Positions 46,847 to 58,339 of a stretch of DNA of 64,000 nt are shown in pieces (within the stretch, counting starts at the first letter, position 1; each line of letters starts with the position of its first letter). The position numbers and the translations under genes are program-made. The stretch lies in contig SZWC01000043.1 in assembly GCA_023375785.1 (NCBI GenBank), forward strand, positions 225,214 to 289,213, in the 5' to 3' direction. Source of the stretch: Penium margaritaceum (taxonomy: Eukaryota; Streptophyta; Zygnematophyceae; Desmidiales; Peniaceae). The notes beneath the pieces were generated by a model. The model saw only the letters and a list, made by a program, of their open reading frames with translations, was not told the origin of the DNA and ran no database searches.

Positions 46847-49800
46847 CTCAGTTGGGCACTTGTTATGTCCTAGTAGTGCCCTAGTTGTATCCTAGTTTTG
46901 CCCTAGTTGTGCCCTAGTTGCACCCTTAATGCGCTCTTGTTGCGCACTAGTTACACCCTAGTTGCACCCTAGTTGCTCCCTAGTTGCACCCTAGTCGCGC
47001 ATTACTTGTACCCTACTTGCGTCCTACTTGTGCTCTAGTTACACCCTTGTTGTGCCATACTTGCACCCTAGTTGAGCCCTACTTGCATCCTAGTTTCACC
47101 CTACTTGTGCCCTAGTTGTGCCCTAGTTGCACCTCACTTGGACTCTAGCTACGCCCTAGTTGTGTCCTAGTTGCGCCCTTGTTTTGCCATAGTTGCGCCC
47201 TACTTGTACCCTTCTTGCGCCCTACTTATGCCCTTGTTGTGTACGAGTTGCCCCCTAGTTGTGCCATATGTGCTCCTCAGTTGGGCACTAGCTTCGCCCT
47301 AGTACGACCTAATTACACCCTAGGTACCCCCTAGTTCAGTCCTACTTACGCCCTAGTTGTGCCCTAGTTGTGTCCTAGTTGCACCCTAGTGCCCGGATTG
47401 CGCACTGCTTGTGCCCAAGTTGCACCCTAGTTACGCCCTAGTTGTGCCCTACTTTTCCCCTATTTATGCCCTTCTTACGACTTAGTTGTGTCCTAGTCGT
47501 GTCCTAGTTGTGTCCTAGTTGTGCCCTATCTGCGCCCTAGTTGCGCCCTTGTTGCGCCTTAGTTGTGCCTCAGTTGGGCACTAGATACGCCCTAGTTGCG
47601 TCCTAGTTGCGCCCTAGTTTTACCCTAGTTGCGCCCTACTTGCACGCTACTTGCACCCTACTTGCGCCCTAGTTGTGCACAACTTGCACCATAGTTACAC
47701 CCTAGTTGCATCTCAGTTGGACACTAGCCTCGCCTTAGTTACGTCCTAGGTGCATCCTAGCTACGCCCTACTTGTGCCCTACTTGCATCCTACTTGCGCC
47801 CTAGTTGCGCCCTAGTTACGCCCTACTTGCGCCCTACTTGCGTCCAAGCTACAACCTTGTTGCGCCCTAGTTGTGCCCTACTTGCGCCCTGTTTGCACCC
47901 AACTTGCACCCTAGTTGACCCTAGTTGCGTCCTAGTTGTTCCTTTCTTGCGGCCTACTTGCATCCTACTTGCACCCTAGTTGCGCCCTAGTTGCACCCTA
48001 GTTGCACCCTCCTTGTGCTCTACTTGCGCCCTAGTTGCGCCCTAGTTGCGGCCTAGTTGCGTGCAACTTGTACCTCAGTTGGGCACTTGCTACGTCCTAG
48101 TTGCATCCTAGTTGCATCCTAGTTGCGCCCTTGTTGCGCCGTAGTTGTGCCCTTGTTACGCACTACTTGCACCCTAGTTGCGCCCTACTTGCACCATAAT
48201 TGCGTCGTAGTTGTGCCATTTTTGAGTGCTACTTGCGACATATTTGTGCCATAGTTGCGCCTTAGTTGCGCCTTAGTTGCACCTCAGTAAGGCAGTAGTT
48301 ACGCACTAGGTGTGCCCTAGCTGCACCCTTGTTGCGTCCTACCTACACCCTACTTGCGCCCTAGTTGCGCCCTAGCTATGCCCAAGTTGTGCCGTACCTG
48401 CGCCCTACTTGCGCCCTAGTTGCACCCTAGTTGCGCCCTAGTTGTGTCCTAGTTGTCCCCTACTTGCGCCCTAGTTGTGCTGCAGTTGCACCCTACTTAT
48501 GTCCTAGTAGCACCCAACTTGCACCCTACTTGTGCCCTAAGTGCGCACTTCTTACGCCCTAGTAATGCCCTAGTTGCGTCCTACTTGCGCCTCAGTCCGG
48601 CACTTGCTATACCTTAGTTGTACCCTCATTGCACCCTACTTGCGCCCTACTTGCGCCCTACTTGCTCCCTACTCGCGCCCTAGTTGCACTCTAGTTGCGT
48701 CTTAGTTACACCCTAGTTGCATCCTAGTTGCACCCTACTTGCGTCTTACTTGCACCCTTGTTGTGCCCTAGTTACCCCCCACTTTCTCCCTAATTGTGCC
48801 CTACTTGTACCCTACTTGGACCCTCGTTGCACCCTAGTTGTGCCCTAGTTGCACCCTAGTTGTACCCTAGTTATGCCCTAGCTACGTCCTATTTGCGCCC
48901 TACTTGCGTTCTAGCTGGGTCCTTGTTACGTCCTACTTGCGCCCTTCTTGCGCCCTACTTGTGCCCTAGTTACGCTCTAGTTGCACCCTAGTTGTGTCCT
49001 ACTTGCACCCAACTTGCACCCTACTTTCACCATAGTTACGCCCTAGTTGTGCCCTAGTTGCGCCCTACTTGCGTCCTATTTGCGCCCTAGTTGTACCATA
49101 GTTGTACCGTAATTGCGGCCTAGTTGTGTCCTTCTTATACCCTAGTAATGCCCTACTTGCGCCATAGTTGTGCCCTAGCTGCACAATAGTTGCACCCTAG
49201 TTGCACCTCAGTTGGGCACTAGCTACGTCCTACTTGTGCCCTGGTTACACCCTAGTTGCGCCATAGTTGTGTCGTACTTGCACCATACTTGTGCCCTAGT
49301 TGCGCCATACTTGCGTCCTAGTTGCCTCCAAGTTACATCCTAATTGCGTCCTAGTTGCGCCTCAGTTGGGCACTAACTACGCCCTAGTTGCACACTAGTT
49401 ATTCCTTTGTTACGCCCTAGTTACGCACTACTTGTGCCCGACTTGCGCCCTAGTTGCGCCCGAGTTGTGCCCTAGTTGTGTCCTACTTACGCCTTACCTG
49501 CGTCCTACTTGCGCCCTAGTTGCACCCTAGTTGCGCCCTAGTTGCGCCCTAGTTGCGTCCTAGTTGCACCTCAATTGGACACTTGCTATGCGCTAGATGT
49601 GCCCTAGTGGCCTCCTAGTTGTGCCCTTGTTACGCACTACTTGCGCCCTAGGTATACCCTAGTTGCACCATATTTGTGCCCTAGTTACGCCTTACTTGCA
49701 CCCTGCTTGCGACCTACTTGCGCCCTAGTTGCGCCCTAGTTGCGCCTTAGTTGCGCCTCAGTAAGACACTAGCTACGCACTACTTATACCCTAGTTGCGT

Positions 49801-51142
49801 CCTAGTTGTGCTCTACTGGCACCCTACTTGCGTCCTACTTCCGCCCTAGCTGCGCCCTAGTTGTGTCCTACTGACCCTTTAGTTGTGCCTCAGTTGGGTA
49901 CTTGCTATGCCCTAGTGGTGGCCTAGTCATACCCTAGTTTTGCCCTAGTTGTGCCCTAGTTGCACCCTTGTTGCGCTCTTGTTGCGCACTAGTTGCACCC
50001 TAGTTGCACCCTAGTTGCTCTTTAGTTGCGCCCTAGTTGCGCATTACTTGTGCCCTACTTGCATCCGACTTGTGCCCTAGTTGCGCCCTTGTTGTGCCAT
50101 ACTTGCGCCCTAGTTGAGCCCTACTTGCATCCTAGTTACACCCTACTTGTGCCCTAGTTGTGCCCTAATTGCGCCTCACTTGGACTCTAGCTACGCCCTA
50201 GTTGTGTCCTTGTTGCGCCCTTGTTTCGCCATAGTTACGCCCTACTTGTACCCTACTTGCACCCTACTTGCACCCTACTTGTGCCCTTGTTGTGCACGAG
50301 TTGCCCCCTAGTTGTGCCCTATTTGCTCCTCAGTTAGGCACTAGCTTTGCCCTAGTACGACCTAATTACGCCCTAGGTGCCCCCTAGTTCCATCCTACTT
50401 GCGTCCTACTTGCGCCCTAGTTGTGTCCTAGTTGCACCCTAGTGCCCAGATTGCGCCCTGTTTGTGTCCAAGTTGCACCCTAGTTGCGCCCTACTTTTCC
50501 CCTATTTGCGCCCTTCTTACGACTTAGTTGTGTCCTAGTTGTGCCCTAGTTGTACCTTACCTGTGCCCTAGTTGGGCCCTAGTTGCCTCCTACTTGCGCC
50601 TTAGTTGTGCCTCAGTTGGGCACTAGATACGCCCTAGTTGCGTCCTAGTTGCGCCCTAGTTTTGCCCTAGTTGCGCCCTACTTGCACGCTACTTGCGCCC
50701 TACTTGCGCCCTACTTGCGCCCTAGTTGTGGACAACTTGCACCATAGTTGCACCATGGTTGCGTCTCAGTTGGACACTAGCCTTGCCTTAGTTATGCCCT
50801 AGGTGCATCCTAGCTACGCCCTACTTGTACACTACTTGCACCCTATTTGCGTCCTAGTTACACCCTAATTATGTCCTACTTGCGCCCTACTTGCGTCCAA
50901 GCTGCACCCTTGTTGTACCCTAGTTGTACCCTACTTGCGCCCTGTTTGCACCCAACTTGCACCCTAGTTGACCCTAGTTACACCCTAGTTGTTCCTTTCC
51001 TGCGCCGTACTTGCATCCTACTTGTATCATAGTTGTGCCCTAGTTGCACCCTAGTTGCACCCTCCTTGTGCTCTACTTGCGCCCTAGTTGCACCCTATTT
51101 GTGGCCTAGTTGTGTCCTACTTGTACATCAATTGGGAACTTG

Positions 51143-51198
51143 CTACGCCGTAGTTGCGCCCTAGTTGCGGACGCAACTAGGGCGCAACTACGGCGTAG
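51143..51198. repeat. 56-bp near-perfect palindrome in the satellite
   Basis: Arms of 27 bases (51143-51169 and 51172-51198) are exact complements with only GA between them. The right arm is reverse-orientation satellite. No mismatch has accumulated although neighbouring units differ widely. Confidence 0.92.
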
Positions 51199-54100
51199 AA
51201 ACTAGGACTAGTTGGGCCCTAGTTTAGCCCTTGTTACGCACTACTTGCACCCTAGTTGCATCCTAGTTGCACAATAATTGCGCCCTAGTTGCACCTTTTT
51301 TTAGCCCTACTTGCGACTTACTTGCGCCATAGTTGCGCCCTAGTCGCGCCTTAGTTGCACCTCAATAAGGGAGTAGTTACGTTCTAGGTGTACCCTAGTT
51401 GCGCCCTTGTTGTGCCCTACTTGCGCCATGTTTGCGTCCTAATTGGGCCCTAGTTACGCCCTAGTTCTACCTCAATTAGAAACTTGCTACGCCCTAGTTG
51501 CGCCCTAGTTATGCCCTAGTTGTACCCTAGTTGTGCCCTAGTTGTTTTTTAGTTGTACCCTTGTTACGCATTCCTTGTGCCCTAGTTGCACCCTAGTTAT
51601 GTCATTCTTGCACCCTAGTTGCGCCATACTTGCGTCCTACTTGCGACCTACTTGTGCCCTAGTTGTGCCTTAGTTCCGTCTTAGTTGCACCTCAGTAAGG
51701 CACTAGCTACGCACTTGGTATGCCTAGTTGTGTCCTAATTGTTTCCTACTTGCACCCTACTTACGCCCTAGTTGTGCCCTAGTTACGCCCTAGTTGCGTC
51801 CTAATTACGCCCTAGTTGCGCCTCAGTTGGGCACTTGCTATGCCCTTGTGGTACCCTAGTTCCGCCCTAGTTGCGCCCTAACTGCACCCAACGTTTGCCC
51901 TAGTTGCGCCTAAGTTGCACCCAAGTTGCTCTCTACTTGCGCCCTACTTGAGCCCTACTTGCGCCTTACTTGCGTCCTAATTATGCCCTAGTTGCACCCT
52001 TGTTATACCATACTTGTGCCCTAGTTGAGCCCTACTTACATCCTAGTTACACCCTACTTGTGCCATAGTTGCACCCTAGTTGCGTCTCACTTGGACTCTA
52101 GCTACATCCTTGTTGTGTCCTAGTTGTGTCCTTATTCTGCCATAGCTGCGTCCTACTTGCGCCCTACTTGCGCCCTACTTGCGCCCTACTTGTATCCTAG
52201 TCGTGCACGACCTGCACCCTAGTTACGTCCTAGTTGCGCCGCATTTGGGCTCTAGTTTCACCCTAGTTGCACCCTAATTACGTCCTAGGTGCCCCCTAGT
52301 TTCGCCCTACTTGCGCCGTACTTGCGCCCTAGTTATGCCGTAGTTGCACCCTAGTGCCCAAGTTCTGCCTGTTTGCACCCAAGTTGAATCCTAGTTGCAC
52401 CCTGGTTGTGCCATACTTGTTCCCTATTTGCGCCCTTCTTACGACATAGTTGTGTCCTACTTGCACCCTAGTTGTGCCCTACTTGCGCTATACTTGTGCG
52501 CTAGTTATGCCTTAGTTGGACACTAGCTACGTCATAGTTACGTCCTAGTTTCCCCCTAGTTTTGTCCTAGTTGCGCCCTACTTGTACGCTACTTGCGCCC
52601 TACTTGCGCCCTACTTGCGCCCTAGTTGTGCACACCCTAGTTGCATCCCAGTTGGATCTCAGTTGGACACTAGCTTCGCCCTAGTTACGACCTAGGTGCA
52701 ACCTAGTTACGCCCTACTTTTGTCCTACTTGCGTCCTACTTGCGCCCTAGTTGCACCCTAGTTATGCCATACTTGCGCCCTACTTGCGTCCAAGTTGCAC
52801 CCTTGGTGCGCTCTAGCTGTGCCGTACTTATGCCCTCTTTGTGCCCTACCTAAACCCTAGTTGCACCCTAGTTGTGCCCTAGTTGTGCCATTCTTGTGCC
52901 CTACTTGCATCCTACTTGCGTCCTAGTTGCGTCCTAGTTGCACCCTAGTTGCACCCTACTTGTACCCTAGTTGGGTCCTAGTTACGCCTTAGTTGCGCCC
53001 TAGTTGCGCCTAAATTTGGCACTTGTTACGCCCTAGTTGCGCCCTAGTTGCGTCCTAGTTGCTTCCTAGTTGCACCCTAGTTACGTCATTGTTACGCACT
53101 ACTTGCACCCTAGTTGCGCCCTAGTTGTGCCATAGTTGTACCTTCTTTTAGCCCTACTTGCAACCTACATGTGCCCTAGTTGCGCCCTAGTTGCGCCCCA
53201 GCAAGGCACTAGTTACGCACTATCTGTGCCCTAGTTGCGCCCGACTTGTGCCCTACTTGTGCCCTACTTGCATCCTACTTGCGCCCTAGTTGCACTCTAG
53301 TTGTGCCCTAGTTGCGCCTCAGTTGGGTACTTGCTATGCCCGAGTTGTGCCCTACTTGTGTCGTAGTTGTACCCTAGTTACACCCTAGTTGCGCCCTTGT
53401 TGCGCCCTCGTTGCGCACTAGTTGCACCCTTGTTACACACTTGTTGCACCCTAGTTGGGCATTACTTGCACTTTACTTGCGCCCTACTTGCGCCCTAGTT
53501 GCGCCTTAGTTGCGCCCTAGTTGTGCCCTACTTGGGTCCTATTTGAGCCCTAATTACGCCATACTTGCGTCCTAGTTGCACCCTAGTGGCGCCCTTGTTG
53601 CACCATACTTGCGCCCAAGCTAATCCCTACTTCCATCCTAGTTGCACCGTACTTGTGCCCTAGTTGCACCCTAGTTGTGCCTTAGTTGGACACTAGCTAT
53701 GCCCTAGTTTGCCCTAGTTGCTCCCTACTTGCATCCTACTTCCGTCCTACTTGCGCCCTAGTTGTGGACAACTTGCACCCAAGTTGCACCCTCGTTGCGT
53801 CTGTGTTGGACACCAGCTTCGCCCTAGTTATGCCCTAGTTATGCCTTAGGTGCGCCTTAGTTGCACCCTCGTTGCGCCATAGATGCACTATACTTACGCC
53901 ATACTTGCACCCTAGTTGCACCCTAGTTGCACCCTAGTTAAGCCCTACTTGTGCCCTACGTGCATCCAAGTTACACCCTTTTTGCGCCCTAGTTGTGCCC
54001 TACTTGCACCCTATTTGCGCCCAACTTGCGTCCTAGTTACACCCTAGTTGCGCCCTAGTTGGATCCTTCTTGCGCCCTACTTGCGTCCTACTTGTGCCCT

Positions 54101-55084
54101 AGTTACACCGTAGTTGCACCCTAGTTGCGCCCTACTTGTGCCCTAATTTTGGCCTAGTTGCGCCCTAGTTGCGCCCTAGTTGCGCCTTAATTGGGCACTT
54201 GCTACTCCCTAGTTGCGCCGTAGTTGCACCATAGTTGTTCCCTAGTTACACCCTAGTTGTGCCTCTCTTACGCACTACTTGCGCCCTAGTTATGCCATAG
54301 TTGCGTTCTAGTTGTGCCGTACTTGCGCCCTATTTGTGACCAACTTGCGCCTTAGTTACAGCCTAGTTGTGCCTTAGTTGCGCCTTAGTAAGGCACTATC
54401 TAGGCACTAGTTATGCCATACTTGTGCCCTAGTTGTGCCCTACTTGCACCCTAGTTGCATCCTAGTTGCGCCCTAGTTGTGCCCTAGTTGCACCTTAGTT
54501 GCGCCCTAGTTGCGCCTCACTTGGGCACTTGTTATGCCCTAGTTGTGCCCTAGTTGCGCCCTAGTTGCACCCTATTAATGCCCTAGTTACTCCCTTGCTG
54601 CACCCTTGTTGTACAATAATTACACCCTTGTTGTGCCCTAGTTGCGTCCTAGTTGCGCCCTAGTTACGCATTACTTGCACCCTGCTTGCGCCCTACTTGC
54701 GTCCTAGTTGCGCATTAGTTGCACCCTAGTTACGCCGTACTTGCGCCCAGGTTGAGCCCTACTTACGCCCTAGTTGCATCCTAGTTGCGTCCTAGTTGCA
54801 CCCTTGTTGCGCTATACTTGCGTCCTAGTTGAGCCCTACTTGCATCCTAGTTGCACCCTACTTGTGCCCTTGTTGCGCCCTAGTTGTACCTTAGTTTGAC
54901 AGTAGCTACGTCCTAGTTGCGTCTTAGTTGTGCCCTAGTTTCACCCTAGTTGTGTCCTATTTGTGCCCTACTTGCACCCTACTTGCGCCCTACTTGTACC
55001 CTACTTGTGCATGACTTGCGCTCTAGTTGCGTCCTAGTTGTGCCTCAGTTGGGCACTAGCTTCGCCCTAGTTTTGTCCTAGGAT

Positions 55085-56792
55085 TCACAACACTACAAAC
55101 AACAGGGGAGGATGAAACTTCCACGTTGTTGGCTGGGGCCGAACGTCAGCTTGAGTTATCCATCCTGCTGTACTAGCACTGGCGACGCTCTTCCTCCTAG
55201 TTGGGTTGCTCGCTACAGGATTTGCCAGGATTCTGATCAAGCCACCCATTGGTAACGCGATGATAACAGACGTGGGGTAAGTGGATGTGTCACTTGCTTC
55301 CTTTGAAAATACCATGGCGGATGGTGTAGGAGCAAGCGCGGCTACGGGTGATGATGCGGTTATCAGCAGTAGCGGCCATGGTCTTGAAGGAGTTGGTGGC
55401 GATGGTTGTTTCAAGCGTTTTCTTGGCAACATAATCTTGCTTGGCTGCCATGAGCTTGGGGCTCATGATGGCGATAGTCAGCTGGTAAACAGGCAGTTGA
55501 AGAAGGATTTGACGGATGATATCATACTGACAAGGGATGATATCGTATGGACCAGGCTGAAGATGATGCCGGTGTAGATGACGGCGGTCGGAAGGTGAGT
55601 CAACATTTCTTTGAGGTCATGGGCGATGGTGGTGAAGGAGGCAATGTAGCTGTCCATGTTGGTATGGACGGAGAAGGATACAGAGAAGAAGGACATGATT
55701 TTGATGTCATAGGCAGTGGAGGTGTTGCTACTGAAACGGTCATTAAGGGCCTTCCAAACCTCGTGGGTCTTGGAGCCAAGATTGCGGATATCATCATGTA
55801 CGTCAGGAGAGGATGTGGTCACGATGGTTATGAGGACGGTTTCATTGGTGATGGTACAAGCGGCGCGGGTGATGCCAGATGCGGGAAGAGTTTTAGCAAA
55901 CGTTGAAGATGCAGTTGCAGTGTGCCAGCAGGGGCTGTAGATGAGGACGAATTGTTGGGAGGAGGATTGTACACGGCTCCACGGAAGGGATTTCAGTGCA
56001 GTAGCTGTGGTAGCTGTTGTAGCGGCTGCGGCTGCTGCGGCGGCTGTGGTAGCATCAGGTGGTAGCATCTGGTGGTTCAGCCCCAGTGTCAGAGTTGGTG
56101 AGGAGTTCACTAAGAGTGACTCCTTCAACCTTCCGAGTACCGAAGAAGAGGGACTTCAAATGGCTCCACCGCTTGTAGTTGCTGGTCCCATAGGGCTTTA
56201 AAGTAAGCTAGGGAAGACCAGACAAAGTGAGGGAGGAGGCCATGGTGAGGAAGTGTGGGAGATTGAAGCAGATGTTATGGTTGTTGAGGAAGAAAGAAGG
56301 CTGCTGTTGATGATGTGGAACGAGGTTTACAGATGGACAAGAAGGTCTGAGAGTTCTTGGTAGACAAGGGCAGCGCGAGATGACGGTGCAAGGTGGCAGC
56401 GCGAGAGAATATTGGGGTGGATGATTGATGATGATGAGGATGAGGGACAGAGGATGATGGGTGAATGAAGCGAGGATGCAAAGTCTCAAACGATGAGCAG
56501 TTTGTTGAGCATAGGGATGAGACCTCGTACGCGAGAGTAGCAAATACGATTACATAGGAGCGGAAGCTTTGATGATGAGAAGTGTGGGAGCAGGGATGAA
56601 CCACATGTGCGAGATCACCAAGAGATAATGGAATGGTGTTTCCACAATACCGTAGTCAGAAGACACGCTCCCACCGCCGTTCTTCTGGTGGCTACATTTC
56701 TCGAGGTGGAGGTGTTGAACGAGTTACATATGGGTGCGGCCAAAGGCGGTGAGCACGATAGAGCCAGGTCTGACACTTGAGCTTTGATACCA
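55085..56792 (-). pseudogene. H: copia-type gag relic
   Basis: Read on the minus strand from the primer site at 56781-56792, the leader is followed by a gag-like stretch (about 55478-56128). This contains a Thr/Ala-rich linker from GCT/GCC repeats, then STFAKTLPASGITRAAC, HEVWKALNDRFSSNTS and SYIASFTTIAHDLKEM, typical of plant copia gag. A further Pro/Ser-rich stretch lies at 55085-55432. The element stops at the edge of the satellite (55081), so the remainder is lost or elsewhere. It is broken and truncated. Confidence 0.72.
56781..56792 (-). promoter_or_regulatory. H primer-binding site
   Basis: The minus strand reads TGGTATCAAAGC, one base different from the initiator-Met site, directly against the LTR at 56793. 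Confidence 0.8.
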
Positions 56793-57250
56793 TGTTAGAA
56801 TACTGCAGGTGCCTCTGTTGATGGGCATGGTCACAAAGACGAGCGCTTTGAGTGAGGAAAGAAGCACATGCAGAAGCAGAGCGAAAATAGTGACTGAAAG
56901 TGGAATGGAAGCGGAGAAGGAGGAGAATCAACATAAGAAGGTTTGGGTGCGGCACAGGGGTGCGAGCAGTAAAGAGAGCAAAGTTCTTGAGTGGATGTAG
57001 TACTTGGAGAGAAGAGAGGAAGGTTCCTTGTAGGTGTGGTCGTGATGTAAGAATGACGTTGGCAAAGAGGGATTGTGCATACTGTGAGAGCACGAGCGCT
57101 ATGAGGCAATGCGAGGAGAATGAACTGGAGACGGTCGAGAGGGCAAGCTTTGAGAGGAATCAAATGGATTGATTACTGAAAAGAAAACAAGCAATACAAA
57201 TAGGTAGATTCTAGTCTAGTACGCTTCGTCGAGCGGGCATGAGTATGGTG
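56793..57250 (-). repeat. H 5' LTR (outer edge uncertain)
   Basis: It opens TGTTAGAATACTG on the plus strand, like the E3 LTR end (TGTTAGAAGAATTG on the minus strand), and shares GCAGAAGCAGAG-type blocks with family E LTRs. No partner LTR is present, so the outer end is not fixed. A (GA)n tract at 57263-57296 lies just beyond and recalls the (CT)n tract inside E1 LTRs, so the LTR may extend past it. Confidence 0.55.
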
Positions 57251-57260
57251 GCGACTCGGG

Positions 57261-57262
<2 letters not shown>

Positions 57263-57296
<34 letters not shown>
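57263..57296. repeat. (GA)n microsatellite
   Basis: About 17 uninterrupted GA units. Confidence 0.9.
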
Positions 57297-57299
<3 letters not shown>

Positions 57300-57496
57300 G
57301 CCACAAGACCGCGATAGGGAATCTCGCTTTGCAAACCGTTCGCATAGAGTGTAGTGCGTAGGAGCAATCCCCACAGGTGCGTTTGCCTAGACCGTTGTTG
57401 CACGAAGCCGTTGGCTTGTTCTTGGCGAGGTTCCCATGATGGTAGGTCACAAGACCGCTTGGACCTTGGTCAGATTTCATCAGAGATAAACATGTT

Positions 57497-58265
57497 GTGT
57501 CACTCTTTGTTTTCCGAGAGGCGACATCTCTCACAGCGATCTCCAAGATAATTTCTGACAGGGGTGTAGGCAAGATGTACAGCCTCACTATTAATAACAA
57601 CACGGTCAACGACAGCCTCGTACAAAAATTTCTTGTACAGCAAAATGATGTCTTTAAGGAGGGCCACATCCGGTGCATGGGACATGTCCTCAACCTTGCG
57701 GTGAAGGATCACATCATGGTGGACGCAGTGGAGGAACACCTCAAGACCGCTCGCCAGATCGTCAACTTCGTCACACGCATGGCAAAGTGTGAGATGTCGC
57801 TGTCAAACACGTGCAACGATCGTGATGTGTAGTAATATCCCTCCATGTTAACACACAGACCCGTTGGAACGTGACATAAATGAGCGTATTGTGTAAATCA
57901 GGGATGTCCTTGATAAGTGACTGTTGGTCAAGGAACCTACACTAAAGCCGAGTGGCCAGGGCTGGGAGCTCCTTGGCCTCGTCATCACAATTCTGAAACC
58001 CTTCAAGGGGTTTATTATTGGCATCTCTGGTAGTCAGTACTCAACCCTTTCCCTTGTCCTTCCCTTCCTCAGCCATACCTTGCAGAAGCTACACTTTTGG
58101 CGCCTAAAGGCTGCGGGTACCGTGAAGAAGGAAACCGAGAAGAAGGCGCCTCTAGATCCAACAGAGAAACAGTTAGTGGTTCTGTGGGTCGGCTTTGTGA
58201 ACGCGTGTGAGAATGAGAGGACAACAGATTTTCTTGTATCTTTGCCTGTTGTATTCCTTTGTACC
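57497..58265 (+). pseudogene. hAT-family transposase relic
   Basis: The first open stretch (57497-57832) contains KMYSLTINNNTVND and the hAT hallmark HIRCMGHVLNLAVKDHI, whose C..H..N pattern belongs to the RNase H-like catalytic domain. The second (57924 onward) contains GWELLGLVITILKPF and GSQYSTLSLVLPFLSHTL, matching the hAT region before the dimerisation domain. The dimerisation domain itself is not seen. The two stretches lie in different frames (57497 in frame 2, 57924 in frame 3) with a stop at 57830-57832 between them. This is a decayed plain DNA transposon and is not inside the hAT element at 59759. The region from 58266 to 58340 grades into satellite. Confidence 0.75.
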
Positions 58266-58339
58266 TATTCTAACCATTGCCCAAGTGCAATGGTGTTTGT
58301 TTGCGCAGGTAGAGAAGCAAATGATGAAATGCACGACGA

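Larger units (their letters stand above)
45043..55081 (+). repeat. 11-bp satellite array, about 10 kb
   Basis: About 900 tandem copies of an 11-base unit near TTGCGCCCTAG run without interruption. Most differences are transitions in the GCG part (GCG to GTG or GCA) and in the TTG, as expected of methylated-cytosine decay. The one common transversion is the last base, G or C (CCCTAG or CCCTAC). A variant pair with CCTCAGTTGGGCACTAGC recurs irregularly every 130-300 bases. Longer duplications of about 2.44 and 3.05 kb lie on top. Since 11 is not a multiple of 3, all frames give the same 11-residue Pro/Cys/Leu-rich repeat, so the short open frames are spurious. Confidence 0.95.

Noticed and set aside
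45043-55081. Short open frames rich in Pro, Cys and Leu within the satellite
   Set aside because: An 11-base repeat read in threes gives the same 11-residue repeat in every frame. The frames stay open only where units end in TAC instead of TAG, so they are not genes.
45043-55081. CRISPR-like array
   Set aside because: Repeats are contiguous with no spacers, the unit is only 11 bases, and the surroundings are eukaryotic retroelements.
45043-55081. G-quadruplex array on the minus strand
   Set aside because: GGG runs occur once per 11 bases, leaving loops of eight bases, longer than standard quadruplexes, and many runs are interrupted by substitutions.
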